A program made the translations under genes and the position numbers. The notes beneath the pieces are model-generated. The model did not search any database. It saw only the letters and a program-made list of their open reading frames with translations, and was not told the origin of the DNA. From Pyrenula massariospora (Eukaryota; Ascomycota; Eurotiomycetes; Pyrenulales; Pyrenulaceae), in assembly GCA_021030905.1 (NCBI GenBank), contig JAGFMI010000015.1, positions 124,001 to 188,000 on the forward strand: DNA of 64,000 nucleotides, written 5' to 3'. Of the stretch, positions 12,477 to 23,976 are shown one piece after another (the first letter of the stretch is position 1; each line of letters opens with the position of its first letter).

Positions 12477-13029
12477 GACGATTTATACCCAGGCAGATGA
12501 TGCATGACTGTTAGCGTGGGCTCTCAAGGCGCATATTGAGCAAGAATTAGAATTCGAAACTTTTCAACCACAAACGCTGCTAACAGCACGCATTTCCGCC
12601 AGGTTGTGACAGTTCCTTTCTAATGGTCCCTCTTGCGGGGCTTAGGGCGATCTCTAGGAGATCAGATCTCACTTGGTTCCAGGGGTAAAGGCCCGCTCTG
12701 GAGATCTCCCGCACACTTACCGTGCATTTTCTGTTATCGACGTCACGACTAGTCGAAGGAGGTCAAGGTTTAATCCCAAATTTTCCTAATTATGCTAATA
12801 CGTACCAAGCACACCCCTGAGGCCCATGGAACCTTTAGACATCCTTCTGGAGATTTGGGCCAGTCATGGCGCCGGGCCTTGCTTCCAGAGTCGTCTCGCT
12901 ACAAACTTGATGATGTGATGAAGTACTTCACCATTTTGGAAGCACACGACTACAAAGTCACGCCTCTACCACATTGATTGTCAAATTTTGTGTTGCTTAC
13001 CCTTCTCTTACATTCTCACTATCTTCTAG
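12477..13029. other. Intergenic
   Basis: No gene supported. The last 60 bases before 13030 are pyrimidine-rich (CCCTTCTCTTACATTCTCAC), a usual fungal core promoter/leader feature for the GFA gene that follows. Confidence 0.4.
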
Positions 13030-13942
13030 ATGTCCTTTTTGTTTCGCGGTTCTGTACAAGGACAGTTTCATCAACTTTTCTCCAATTTCCCCACAAAGTC
13101 CCCTGCGCTCCCTGCAGGCCTAGCGGCCCTGACTGCCAAGCCCAGGCGTCCCCTCTCGACTAGCCGGCCATTCAAAATGCCTTCTGCAGATGGCGGACAT
13201 CCCCATCCTCAAGACGCTAATGGCATGTCGGACGAGGAAAAAGAATCGTGGAAGTACCGTGCCCCGTATCGGGTGCATGAGGCAAGCGAGCATTTCGAGG
13301 CCAAATGGAAAGGAAGCTGTCATTGTGGGAAAATCAAATACCAGCTGAACAGGGACAAGCCGCTTGTCGCAAAATATTGCCATTGTACGACTTGCCAGCG
13401 GTTACATGGTGGGTTGTACCATTTTGTCTTCATTATTATATTGTGTGAGATCACAAGGATGAAACACAACGTTTCTCTCGACAAGACACCGCCTAACCTT
13501 TACTAATCGTGCCACTTTGACAGGCTCCCCGTTTCAATGGGCTGCCATCTTCCATAAGGAAGATATCAATTTCTCCCATGGTCACCACGATCTCGGATGG
13601 TATGACCCTACAGAGAATACCGTCCGTCACAAGCTCCCGTGCAAGGTCTCATGTGCATATTGTCGGACGCCAATCATGGACGAAGGACGCAACATGATTC
13701 TCCTTTTCCCGACTTTGATCGAGGGCATCAACACACCAGAGGGAAGGAAAGCTTTCGAGGTCAGCTCTCACATGTTCTATCCGCAACGTGTGGTGGATAT
13801 CAAAGACGGAAAGCCAAAATGGACTAGACTGAGTGATGAGAGCGATCTGCTAGACGACGATGGCAATCCGGTTCCGGAGGAGGAGAATAAAAAAAGGAAG
13901 AAGGAGATCGAGGAATCGAAAAACAAGAGGCGCAAGACCTAG
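13030..13942 (+). CDS. GFA-family zinc protein (glutathione-dependent formaldehyde-activating-like)
   Basis: Two exons, 13030-13408 and 13524-13942, split by a 115-base intron with a TACTAAT branch site; 265 residues. The Mss4-like zinc fold of the GFA family is clear: WKGSCHCGKIKY and YCHCTTCQRLHG in exon 1, SCAYCRTPI in exon 2. The first 49 residues contain no acidic residue, are rich in Ser, Pro and Arg (RRPLSTSRPFK), and look like a mitochondrial presequence. If translation instead begins at ATG 13177 the protein is cytosolic, so dual targeting is possible. Family founders bind glutathione and speed formaldehyde adduct formation, but most fungal paralogues have no tested function. The C-terminus is highly charged (KKRKKEIEESKNKRRK), a possible nuclear signal. 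Confidence 0.88.
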
Positions 13943-14444
13943 GAGTAGGTCTAGAAGGTTACTAAATAGAAAGTCGTTAAGATGTCATGCGGGAAGCTCT
14001 CAGGCTTAATGCCGCTGCCAATTGAAAGATTAAGGAGGAGTTTGCTGACCCAATGAAGCGGCTTTTATCTAAGAGGCCGAATCACCCTTCTATCAGAGAA
14101 TCAAGGGGGAAAAATGTGTAGTGGGCTTAAGTTGGCTTTGAGATACATAGCATTATGCTCCTCGCAGCATCGGCGATATACAGGTTCAATAATTTGGTCA
14201 ATTTTAACAGTAGTGGATTTCAAAATGTTGCTTCACAACTCAAGCAAATGCGGAGTTTGTAGAAGGACAGTGCCGTCCCTTTCCCTCTTCCCCACACTTC
14301 CCAATGAGGTCATGTCTCCAAGTATCTGACCGACCTTCTACAAAACAAATCTCCGAGACGAAACAAGATCACAACACTCAGAACATACAACCCGCGGAAT
14401 ATCGAGACTACTATCGTCTCGATTGATTGGCTCAGATACACAGA
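13943..14444. other. Intergenic, promoter of the dehydrogenase gene
   Basis: No gene seen. The 60 bases before 14445 are A/C-rich and form an ordinary leader. Confidence 0.4.
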
Positions 14445-16142
14445 ATGTCCCCTCAGCGGGCACGAACTCTTCTGCGCCTCGCGCAACACAGCTCAAGGCC
14501 TGTTACCACTACGCGGATTGCACCATTACGCCCTTGCCCCTACTCAACTCCTAAACCGTACCAACAACCGTCAAACCACCAAAGACGATTCCAAAGCACC
14601 CACACCTCCCCGGCCGAAGGCGCAGAAGGCAACCCATCCACCTCCTCTAAACGCGTCCACTACACCTCCGAGACCTACCCCTCCCTAAAACGCGACCCCA
14701 GATTCTCCCAACTCACCCCTGAACATGTCCAACGCTTACGCTCAATCCTCGGCGACAACAACGCCGCCCTCATCGACGGCGTCACCACCGACGCCACCGC
14801 CGACCTCGAACCCTTCAACACCGATTGGATGAAAAAATACCGCGGCCACGCCAAACTCGTCGTGAAACCGCAGACCAAGGAAGAAGTCTCCCAGATCCTC
14901 AAGTACTGCAATGACCACCGACTCGCCGTGGTGCCCCAGGGCGGAAACTCCGGGCTCGTGGGTGGAGGTGTTCCGGTCTTTGACGAGATCGTGATCAACC
15001 TGGGCCGGATGAACAAGATCCGCAGCTTCGATGATGTTTCCGGCGTGCTGGTCGTTGACGCCGGGGTCATTCTCGAGGTCGCGGACAACTACCTCGCCGA
15101 GCGGAGGCACATTTTTCCGCTGGACCTGGGTGCGAAGGGATCGTGCCAGATTGGGGGCAACGTCGCGACCAATGCCGGCGGGCTACGGTTACTAAGGTAC
15201 GGGAATTTGCACGGGAACGTGCTGGGACTGGAAGTTGTTCTGGCCGACGGGACGGTGGTGGAGGACTTGGGGACGCTGAGGAAGGACAATACGGGCTACG
15301 ATCTAAAGCAGCTATTCATCGGGAGCGAAGGCACAATCGGCGTCATCACGGGCATATCCATCGTCTGCCCTCAACGCCCAAAGGCCGTCAACGTGGCCTA
15401 CTTCGGCCTCTCGAGCTTCGAGCAGGTCCAGCACGCCTACAAAGAAGCCAAGGCCCAACTCTCCGAGATCCTCTCCGCCTTCGAGCTCATGGACGGCCAG
15501 AGCCAGTCCTTCGTGCACCGCGTCACCGGCGCCAAGCGGCCCCTCGACGGCGAATACCCCTTCTACTGCCTCATCGAGACGAGCGGCAGCGACGCCGCGC
15601 ACGACGCCGAGAAGCTCGAGCGCTTCCTCGAGCACGTCCTGAGCTCGCAGATCGTGCAGGACGGCGTGCTGGCCCAGGACGAGACGCAGGTGGCGGCGCT
15701 GTGGCGGTGGCGGGAGGGCATCACCGAGGCGCTGGGGCACTACGGCGGCACGTACAAGTACGATCTGTCGATCCCGCTGAGGGAGCTGTATCGGCTCGTC
15801 GAGGATACGCGGGAGCGGCTGACGGGGATGGGGCTGGTGAGCTTGACGGATGGGGCGCGGCCGGTGGTCGATGTGGTGGGGTACGGGCATATGGGGGATT
15901 CGAATCTGCATCTTAATGTGCCGGTAAGGTGGTATGATAAGGGGGTGGAGGAGGTGCTGGAGCCGTGGGTTTATGAGTGGATCAGTCAGAGGAGGGGGAG
16001 TGTGAGTGCGGAGCATGGGGTGGGGTTGGCGAAGAGGGGGTTTGTGGGATATTCGAGGGGGGAGGTGGTGAGGGGCCTGATGAGGGCGTTGAAAGAGAAA
16101 TGGGATGAGAGGGGGATTATGAATCCGTATAAATATATCTGA
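14445..16142 (+). CDS. DLD2: D-2-hydroxyglutarate dehydrogenase, mitochondrial (FAD-linked)
   Basis: Single exon. The true start is the ATG at 14445 (MSPQRARTLLRLAQ); the frame is open a little further but only through a TTG. The product has 565 residues. Residues 1-60 are Arg/Ser/Thr-rich without acidic residues, a mitochondrial presequence. The FAD-binding type 4 domain (about 110-330) has VPQGGNSGLVGGGVP and NVATNAGGLRLLRYGN. The FAD-oxidase C-terminal domain has the metal-binding GYGHMGDSNLHLN and SAEHGVG. This is the yeast Dld2 / human D2HGDH type, oxidising D-2-hydroxyglutarate to 2-oxoglutarate; D-lactate dehydrogenase (Dld1) is the nearest alternative, less likely by overall sequence. 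Composition is odd: C-rich sense strand at the 5' end, G-rich at the 3' end, with a second C-to-G cycle inside (see findings). Confidence 0.93.
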   Translation: MSPQRARTLLRLAQHSSRPVTTTRIAPLRPCPYSTPKPYQQPSNHQRRFQSTHTSPAEGAEGNPSTSSKRVHYTSETYPSLKRDPRFSQLTPEHVQRLRSILGDNNAALIDGVTTDATADLEPFNTDWMKKYRGHAKLVVKPQTKEEVSQILKYCNDHRLAVVPQGGNSGLVGGGVPVFDEIVINLGRMNKIRSFDDVSGVLVVDAGVILEVADNYLAERRHIFPLDLGAKGSCQIGGNVATNAGGLRLLRYGNLHGNVLGLEVVLADGTVVEDLGTLRKDNTGYDLKQLFIGSEGTIGVITGISIVCPQRPKAVNVAYFGLSSFEQVQHAYKEAKAQLSEILSAFELMDGQSQSFVHRVTGAKRPLDGEYPFYCLIETSGSDAAHDAEKLERFLEHVLSSQIVQDGVLAQDETQVAALWRWREGITEALGHYGGTYKYDLSIPLRELYRLVEDTRERLTGMGLVSLTDGARPVVDVVGYGHMGDSNLHLNVPVRWYDKGVEEVLEPWVYEWISQRRGSVSAEHGVGLAKRGFVGYSRGEVVRGLMRALKEKWDERGIMNPYKYI

Positions 16143-17203
16143 GGGAGACAATGATGCAGCTTGGGGGGAGAGCATCGGGTAGGATGGATGTTGGAACAGT
16201 TGTCCATACAGCATTGGGGAAGAAGTATGAAGATGTGTGTATAGATGATGTCAAAGAGACCAAGAGAAGAATGCATTTAATCTATGCAATGGACGCACTG
16301 GAATGGGCGCGTGTCCATTCCAAACGGAAATGTCTGTCCATCCAATACCATTTTGTGCCTTTCGACTTTCCGACCTCTCACCTTTTCTCCCTCCCGCTTT
16401 GACCGTTGGAAATCCAACGGAACGAACCGTTAAGCGAAGTGTCAGTTCACTCTCTGTCATAGCCGAGACCCCCCAAACGGGTCACAGTTTAATCTTCTGG
16501 AAACAAGCCACACAACGTCGCTTAGAAGGTTTGAGGGTGAACCCCCTTCCAAACGAGGCTGGAGGGACAGAAGTCGTGGTTACCCCCAACCAGATTATCA
16601 GCCGGTAGGGGTGGCCACGACTTCTGCCTCGAAAGCGCAAACCGCACAAATCGGAGCGGGCGCCGCGCCTCCCGCGCGCGCGTCTCTCAAGGGCAGGGTG
16701 AGACAATGACACGTGCGAATAAATCAAAATAAAGGTCAGGGAGTACAGTATAAGCGTTCGGCACGCATTTGCGTTACGCCCCCTTGATTCGAGCCGAGAG
16801 GAACGGCCCACACGGCCTGTCCCTTTTTGGGCGGCATATGTGTACATCGCAATTTTTGTTGAACATGTTCCTGTTCATTTAGTCTGTGCTAGGCTGGTAA
16901 AAGGTCAGGGAGGGTTGGATTCCAATTTTCTTCAGGCGTGCCCGTTTTAGCCGAGGTTTGCTTTCTTTGTTCTGCTTGACCGGGGTCTGCATGGGCGAAG
17001 GGTTGTTTGCCTGCAAGCTTTGAAAAATAGAGACGTCCTCCGGGAATTTTTTTTAATTGTGTGGACCATTTTCCAAGCTGGGAGGGAATTTTTTTGAGTT
17101 TTCTGCCTGTTGCACCTGCCTGCCTCTTGCTGTGGCAATCCGTTCCTTTCACCAGTTCGGTCGCGTCAGTCAAATAGACGGTCAGCCGGAGCAATAAAGC
17201 AGT
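16143..17203. other. Intergenic with an imperfect hairpin
   Basis: No gene seen. It holds the inverted repeat at 16568-16626 (separate entry) and a GC-rich patch near 16655-16685. The part at 17040-17160 leads into the secreted-protein gene. Confidence 0.4.
16568..16626. repeat. Imperfect inverted repeat (19-base arms, 21-base loop)
   Basis: Left arm 16568-16586 (CAGAAGTCGTGGTTACCCC) and right arm 16608-16626 (GGGGTGGCCACGACTTCTG) are reverse complements at 17 of 19 positions, with 21 bases between. It lies in non-coding DNA downstream of the dehydrogenase gene. It could form a stable RNA or DNA hairpin, act as a binding site, or be the remnant of a small non-autonomous DNA element. I see no target-site duplication. 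Function unknown. Confidence 0.75.
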
Positions 17204-17794
17204 ATGAAACTCGAAAGCATCGTCGTCTCCGTCCTGGCCTACCTCAGCAGAGATTCTCTCACCTCCGCCGCAGCCGTGATCGCTGCCGACCCCAAAGCAG
17301 CGGCTTCCTCGGCCTCGGCCACAGCCACAACGACATCCACAAAACCGATAGTCCACGCCCGTCCCTCCGCTGATCCAGGTTTTACCTGGGCCAGACGAGA
17401 CCACGAGATCGGAATAGTGCCAGACGTGGAAGATTTCTCGGCATCGAGTCAATCTCTTCCCGACTCCGCCTTTGACCCGCGGCCTGACCTCCAGCCACGA
17501 GACGACTTCCAAACCTTTGAACTGCACTACTGCTCCGGCTCACTCAAGTCCCCGGGCGTCTGCGGCGGACCTTGCAGCACGACGAATGGAACGAACGGTG
17601 CGCCTGTGTGCGTGAGCGCGCCAAACACCAATTGCGTGGCGACGCATGGAGGGCTCATGTTTAGTGTGTGTCTGGAGGCGGGTTGCCAGAGGTGTAGTGC
17701 GAGCGAGGACTTGAAGGGGAGCGAGGTGAGCGGGTATTGGTTTTATGATCTCGGGACGTTGGACGGGGTTGTAAGTTTGAAGGTTGCAACTTAG
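17204..17794 (+). CDS. Putative secreted cysteine-rich protein (8 Cys)
   Basis: Single exon, 196 residues, ATG at 17204. It starts with a hydrophobic stretch (MKLESIVVSVLAYLS) that may be a signal peptide, although the two charged residues just after it weaken the prediction. Residues 25-115 are Ala/Ser/Thr/Pro-rich and contain an RRD site that could be processed. The C-terminal 85 residues hold all eight cysteines: HYCSG, GVCGGPC, PVCV, NCVA, SVCLEAGCQRC. That is consistent with a small disulfide-bonded extracellular domain. I recognise no named family. Effector-like or wall-associated roles are guesses from layout alone. The C-to-G sense-strand skew change is strong here too. Confidence 0.65.
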   Translation: MKLESIVVSVLAYLSRDSLTSAAAVIAADPKAAASSASATATTTSTKPIVHARPSADPGFTWARRDHEIGIVPDVEDFSASSQSLPDSAFDPRPDLQPRDDFQTFELHYCSGSLKSPGVCGGPCSTTNGTNGAPVCVSAPNTNCVATHGGLMFSVCLEAGCQRCSASEDLKGSEVSGYWFYDLGTLDGVVSLKVAT

Positions 17795-19591
17795 AGGAGA
17801 AGGAATGAAAGGCGGAGATGGAAGAGGAAAAGAGAGAAATGAGGATGGTGTGTCGGAAGGATGGAAATTGACAAAGAGATATGGTGCTTGTGGTGACAGT
17901 TTCGGGTCGTGATAGAGCATTGATCAGTTTTCAAGAGACTGGAGACTCGAAAATTGAGACATGGGGAGGGAGGTCGTTATTTCGGCATTTTCTGGCGGAC
18001 GTTTGTATACTCATTGATTCGGTTCGTGGTTGGTTGTTTGATCAGCTGTTCTGACTTAGATCTCATTACCACTGTGGTGTATCACTAGCAACGAGGACAG
18101 CGATGTCCCGAAGAAAATTACGTCAGTCTTATCATAGCAGTAATATCGAACGACTTTTGCGCAGCGTTCCCCGATGAGAATTTGTGACTGCCGAGATTTG
18201 TAGTCGAAAATTCCCGTAAACCTCTGCAGAAATTAGCAGTATTTGATTACATATTATCCAGTCCTAGCAAGCTCGAGTAGATAAGGTGCACGAAGCTGGT
18301 TCAGGGCTTCAGGAAGGTACCAAGGCTTTGACCTTCGAAGACTTAAATTCACGGGTACGGCGGTACTTTGCGACTTAGGGCGCCAGAGCCTTCTTTGAGA
18401 GCGGGTATCAGTCTGTGTCCCAGCGAACCATGCTTATGATATTTTCATTGAGAGCGTGATCATTGTTCTCAATCTGTGCAAATGCAAAGTCTCTTAATAT
18501 GATCCAGCAGACTCGGTGTTGACGATTAGGAGGTAGCGGCTAGTGCCCAACTGCAAGGAAGCATCGGAATTGGGTTGCGTTGACAGGCATTTGAGGCTCT
18601 TCAAAAAGAACCTGTATTCCATTAGCTAAGAGATCTAGACAAGACGATGCACATTGCATGAGGTATCATGCGTCGTTGCTCACTGCGTATTGCATAATGA
18701 ACAAGATGTTTAGTGGCTATCTGAAGGATGGGATAAGCCCGGGCAAGGGTCTCCTTCCCTGTTTACCGCTGTGGCGCCGGGACGGTGGCTTAAACCCTGG
18801 GCATTGTGTTCGCGTTCCGCAACCGCAGTGAACTTTTGTTCGGCATGCGAATTTGAGCTTCCCATTCAAAAGGATGAATGTAGTTACGGAGAGACTTTGC
18901 AATTCCGTTTATTAACTCGTCCATATCACGCGATAAGTCTGACCAGTTCTTGTGGCACACCGCTTTTAATCTTAATGGACTTTGCTTCCGCTCAATATGG
19001 CGATATTTTGTCGCATCTCATCTTGTTATATGCTACCGATTGTCCTTGGAAAGGGAAGACGGCGGTATCTCAAAGGACAACATCACAAGGACCCTGCTTT
19101 AGCGTTGAAGCAGTCGAAACTACGAATGCATCACCAAGTCCCAGGGGCTAAGAATCAAGGTGGAGCGGCGAGCTCGCCCCGGACCCGCCCCCGTGAATTG
19201 ATCAACCTTTCGGACTAAAGAAAGTTTTGCCCCGACTAGCACGTTGTTTAAATTAATCTTAGCTGCAATGATCGCCTCTTCTGTCGTGGTTCGGAATTGT
19301 CTCGAGTTTTGTGAGAAAAGAGCTATTGCGAGATCTTTTATAGGTCAAGTATGCCAACAGCCTCGTTAACCGTGGGGCCAGAAACCCATGAAACAAGGTG
19401 CTAATTGGATTCTCCATTTACAGTAGGATAGCATCTTGGAGAACTTTTATATTCCCATGAGCATTAGATCTACTGCAGGGGAAGTTTTGAGGACTAACAA
19501 AAAGCCTTGCGGTCTGTGCGATGGACGAAAAGATTTATTTCTCGTCTTCAAACATCTCAGGGTTCTATTTTCTCCCTGATTGAATCTCATC
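17795..19591. other. Intergenic
   Basis: About 1.8 kb without a supportable gene. The first 60 bases after the stop are purine-rich 3' flank of the secreted-protein gene. Short frames around 18771-19218 overlap each other in different frames and resemble nothing. No repeat seen. Confidence 0.4.
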
Positions 19592-22500
19592 ATGGCGGTC
19601 AATATTTCACATGAGCAGTCAGAGGCCCAATTCGCCAGCATCTGGGAGGATGCTCTCAAGGAATTCACTAAGACTGTGGGCAAGAAGCTCGATGATGCAA
19701 ACATGCCCAAACCGGCTTCGGCTGACAATCTCTTGACCGAGATTGAAAGGCAGCAAAGAAAATTCTCCGACTTCCGAGAAAAGCGCCATCTTCTGTTCAC
19801 TGTGCTTAGCGGAGCTTTGAAACCTGTCGAGTTGGTGGGAAATTTGGCCAGTGGTGCTGCTTCTATGGCTTTCCCTCCAAGCTCCATGGTCTTCGGAGCG
19901 GTGGCGTATTTGATTGACGCCGGCCATGGGGTATCGAGCAATTACGACTCGATTGTGGATCTTTTTCAAGAGATCAGAGCATTCACGACACGTCTGACCG
20001 TGCATACCCGACAGAACATATCAATTGAGTTGAGAGGTATCGTTACCGAGATTTTGAGCACCTTGATCAAGATTTGCGGGTTGTCGAGCAAGCTCATTTC
20101 TCACGGGCGCGTCGGCCAGTTTCTTCGCGGTGTCGTTCTTGGGAAGGACGAGACCATCGTGGCTGAAATGGCTACTCTGAGACGGCTTACGGAGGACGAG
20201 GAGAAGATGGTAGGAGCATTGACGCTGGCTGGTATCAACCACCTGGGTGTACAGATGAATTATGCGACAGATGTGCTTGACGACACTCAATCCGGCGTTC
20301 ACGAGGTCCTTGACAAGTTGGCCGTCTTGACTGTCAAAGTCGATGACATCAAGAAAGAGAAAAGTGAAGAAGCTGAGCGAAAGCAACTTGAGAAAACCAG
20401 ATTAATGCTCAGGCCTAATTTCACCGCTGAAGAACTTTTCAATAACACCTCCTCCAAAAGAGTCGCCGGGACTGGGGATTGGGTTCACAATGAACCTCTT
20501 TTCCAGAAATGGCTAGAAAATCTACAACCGCTACTCTGGCTCTCTGGTGGGCCTGGTGCCGGCAAATCGTTTCTCTCGTCCAACATCATCGACTATCTCA
20601 TGAAGCTACATCCTCAAAACGTACAAAATCAGTCGCGGGTGACTGTTGCATACTTCTTCTGCAAAGACAATGATCCAAATCTAAGATCTTTCGATATCGC
20701 TCTTCGAACCATCGCTTATCAAATGTGCCAAAACGACCCAGTGTTTGCGAAGCACGTAGCGGGATTTTCACCAGAGCAGCTAGCCAGCGCTGAAATGATA
20801 TGGAGGAAGCTCTTCGTCGATTTCTTCCGGCGCGACGATCTGTCGAACAAGGTCTACATCGTGATTGATGGCTTGGATGAGGCTTTGGAAGAAGAGCGGC
20901 AGAATTTTCTCGAGCTTTTAGATGTGTTTCAGCAAGATGACGATAAAGACAAATTGAGAATCGAAATCGTGATGGTGGGAAGACCTGAACTCAACTATGA
21001 AATTGAGCAAGTCCTCGACAATCCAATCCCGATGATCACTGTCTCCGCGGCCAAGAATTCCGATGACATCGGCCAGTACGTAAAGGCTAGCATGGCAAAG
21101 ATCAAAATACTACGGAAGGTCTCCGGACAGTTGCGGGATTTGATCGTTGAAACTTTGACAAAAGGAGCCGACGGTATGTTCCTTTGGGTAGACCTCATGT
21201 TGAAAGAGATCGCCTCAAAGCATCGAGAGCCACAGATCAGAGATGCACTGAAGAACCCGCCAAAAGGGTTGACGGACACGCTGCGTCATGTGCTCGAGCG
21301 ATTCAGCAACGAACTAGGGCCGGATGACATTAGTGACTTGAATCAATTACTGTCTTGGGTTACATGTGCAAAGCGCCCATTAAAGCTTGGCGAGCTCGAC
21401 GACGCCATCAAATCGACTAGCAAAGATGGATCTGGACTGCTTTATGTGGAAGGAGAGCTGCGTAAACGCTATGCATCCTTCTTTACGATTACAAGAGAAG
21501 ACGGAATGACTACAGAATCGCTTCAGGCGCAGCTCGCCCACGATGTCGAAGGTGATGAGATCGAGGGAGTAAATGATACTAGTGTGGATGATGGCTTTGG
21601 TGAAGAGATGGACATTGTCTCTGACCCCTTCACGACGGATGTCACTCTTGCTCACGCTTCTATCAGTGACTTCTTCAAGAGAGAGACGAAGTCAACTCGT
21701 GTTGGCATTGATATGAGCGATGCTAGCGCAATGATCGTCAAAGCTCTACTTAAAATTCTCTGTGATGATGAAAATTTCTCCACCTTTGGCAGTAAATTAT
21801 TCAGCAGATACGCAGCGACTCAATGGCAGTATCATTTAGCCGACATCAATCTGGCAAAGACAAGTCGTGAGGATAAGGCTACCATAGGAGTTCTGTTGAT
21901 CAAAATGCTCCGCCAAAAAGATGTCATCCTTCGCTGGATTGGTCAAAATAACATACGAGTTACGTTTGTCTATCACCCAGAGAGTTTCGATGTCGTACGC
22001 AAATGGTTAGCTGATCCAGATGTCTCGTCAGACTTCACGGACGATGAGAAGACATGGATTCAATCTCTGTACCCAGCCACAGACGCAGAAATTCTGCACC
22101 CGTCGGCGACCGCCAGCGCAGAAGAATGGCTCGCCAAAAGCCAGTGGGTTGCCGAAATAGTATACAAGAATTTGAAAGCGTATTCCTCCGTGGTAAGTAG
22201 TAAATACTTATTGCATGCAAGACAGCTCTTGACTAGTCACAGAAGCGTAGTCGCAAAGGCGAAGGTGAATGGCCTAAAACAGAGATAGATTTGACGAAAG
22301 AGAAAGCCGAGGACATCTATTCTGTTGCACGAGAGTACCAGCTTGAAGAAAACGCACATTGGCTATGTAGAGTTGGAAGAGTACTTCGAGAAGCTGGTCA
22401 TCTAGAAGAAGCCCGAGCGGCTTTTCAAAAAGCGCAAACGCTTGATCCAACGTTCTACATGCCATATGCCGGGATTGCCTATGTATATGAAAAGGAGGAG

Positions 22501-23976
22501 AATGTGAAAGAGGCCATTAGACAATTAGAGAAGGTGCAAGAGGTCTTTGAGAAGAACCCAAAGCTCGTTGAAGATAACAAGGCGACATACGCCTTCTACG
22601 TGCGCAAACTAGGCCAACTCCACGTTGACGATGGTGTTAATGAGAAGGCACTCCCGGCTTATTACCAGAGACTCAAGCTGTTTCCTCAAGATTACAAGGT
22701 GGCTTCGTGGATCATCAATATTCTAGAGGACCTCAAGAAATATCAGGAAGCCTTGAATCTGATAAGAGAGATGCACGCTTCAGTGGCGCCGACAGGGAAC
22801 TCTCGACTGGTGGAAATGTGCATGATGTACACCTATGCAAATACAGATGCAAGCGGTTACATCGATGTGGGTGATTTTCTCACGTGTGTGAAGACTTGTG
22901 TGCGTGAATGTAAAGAGATGGAGTTTCTAAAGGATGTTTACGAGCTCGCCATCAAAGCTGCGAGAAAAGCATCGAAATCCGGCCAGCTTGCTAACTTGCA
23001 GCACGATCTAGGTGTGATTCTTAAAGAGGATCTGCACGAGGAAGAAAGGGCGATCCAGCTCTGGGCCAACGTTGTGGAGCTTGCAGCGGCACCCAAGGCA
23101 GGAACTGATATGTTCAAAGCCCGAAATTATGCAGCGAGGGAACTATCACAAATTTATTTCAATCGGGCCCTGGAGGCGGGGAAGGGGTCCGACGATGCAG
23201 AAGTCTATATCGCTAAGATGAAACACTTGCTCGGTTTCCAGACGTCGGACGTGCTTAACGAAGACGAGTTGTTCTATTCAACACGAGAAACTAGTCTGTT
23301 AATCGGCCTTCTGGATCGTCTCTTCGACAATCCGGAAGACGCAAGGGAGCATTTTAAAGTTCATATAAAGCTAGGGCTGGACCTCCTAAATGACAAAGAC
23401 CCCAAGAACGATTGGCAAGGTTATTTGAAGCTTGTGAGTGTTGCGCAATTTGCAGGAGATGACCAAATATGGCAAACGGCAATGGAACTTCTTGACGTTG
23501 AAGAAGAAGATGATGAGAGCCAAGACGAAATGGGTGTAAATGATGGCAAAAATGGGAACGAAGAAGATTCGGTAACTAAAGACACTGAAATTGAGGACAA
23601 AGAAGATCGTGAAGGTTCGCATAAAGGCTCAGAAAGTGGATCTGAAAGTGGATCTGACGAAGGATCTGATTCTGAGGGAAGCGATGACGATGACGACGAT
23701 GATGGCTGGGACTGCTATGGGGTCTGTCACAAAAGCTTCCCTACGGCTGCAGAGATTAACATCTGTCGCTATTGTTTGGACTGCGAGCTATGTGATGATT
23801 GCCTGAAGCTGCATAAGAGCGGTGAACTACCGATCAATATCTGCAATTCAAAGCATGAGTATTTGAAGATGAAAACTTATGAGGATGAGCTACCAAACGG
23901 TCAAGCTAGGGTGGATGGGAAATTCGTTCCGCTGTCGGAGTGGCTTGAAGGGATCAGAAAGACATGGGGCGTTTGA
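19592..23976 (+). CDS. Goodbye-NACHT-TPR-zinc finger STAND NTPase (NLR-like receptor)
   Basis: Two exons, 19592-22192 and 22243-23976, joined in phase 0 over a 50-base intron (donor GTAAGT); 1444 residues. The start is ATG 19592 (MAVNISHEQ), as the frame upstream opens only with TTG. Residues about 10-240 match the fungal Goodbye domain (FASIWEDALKEFTKTVGK). The NACHT NTPase follows: Walker A GGPGAGKSF near residue 318 and Walker B VYIVIDGLDEA near 425, then helical and winged-helix-like parts. From about 900, TPR repeats begin (AGHLEEARAAFQKAQTLDP). After an acidic Asp/Ser tract, residues about 1355-1405 make a Cys-rich ZZ-like finger (CRYCLDCELCDDCL, then CNSKHEYL). Such proteins are the fungal NLR architecture, linked in known cases to non-self recognition and programmed cell death. 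The ligand is unknown. Confidence 0.9.

Noticed and set aside
15143-15916. 257-residue plus-strand frame, Arg-rich
   Set aside because: Out-of-frame shadow inside the same dehydrogenase gene.
15312-16214. 300-residue minus-strand frame (Pro/His/Arg-rich)
   Set aside because: Antisense shadow of the D-2-hydroxyglutarate dehydrogenase gene, created by its GC-rich composition; no domain.
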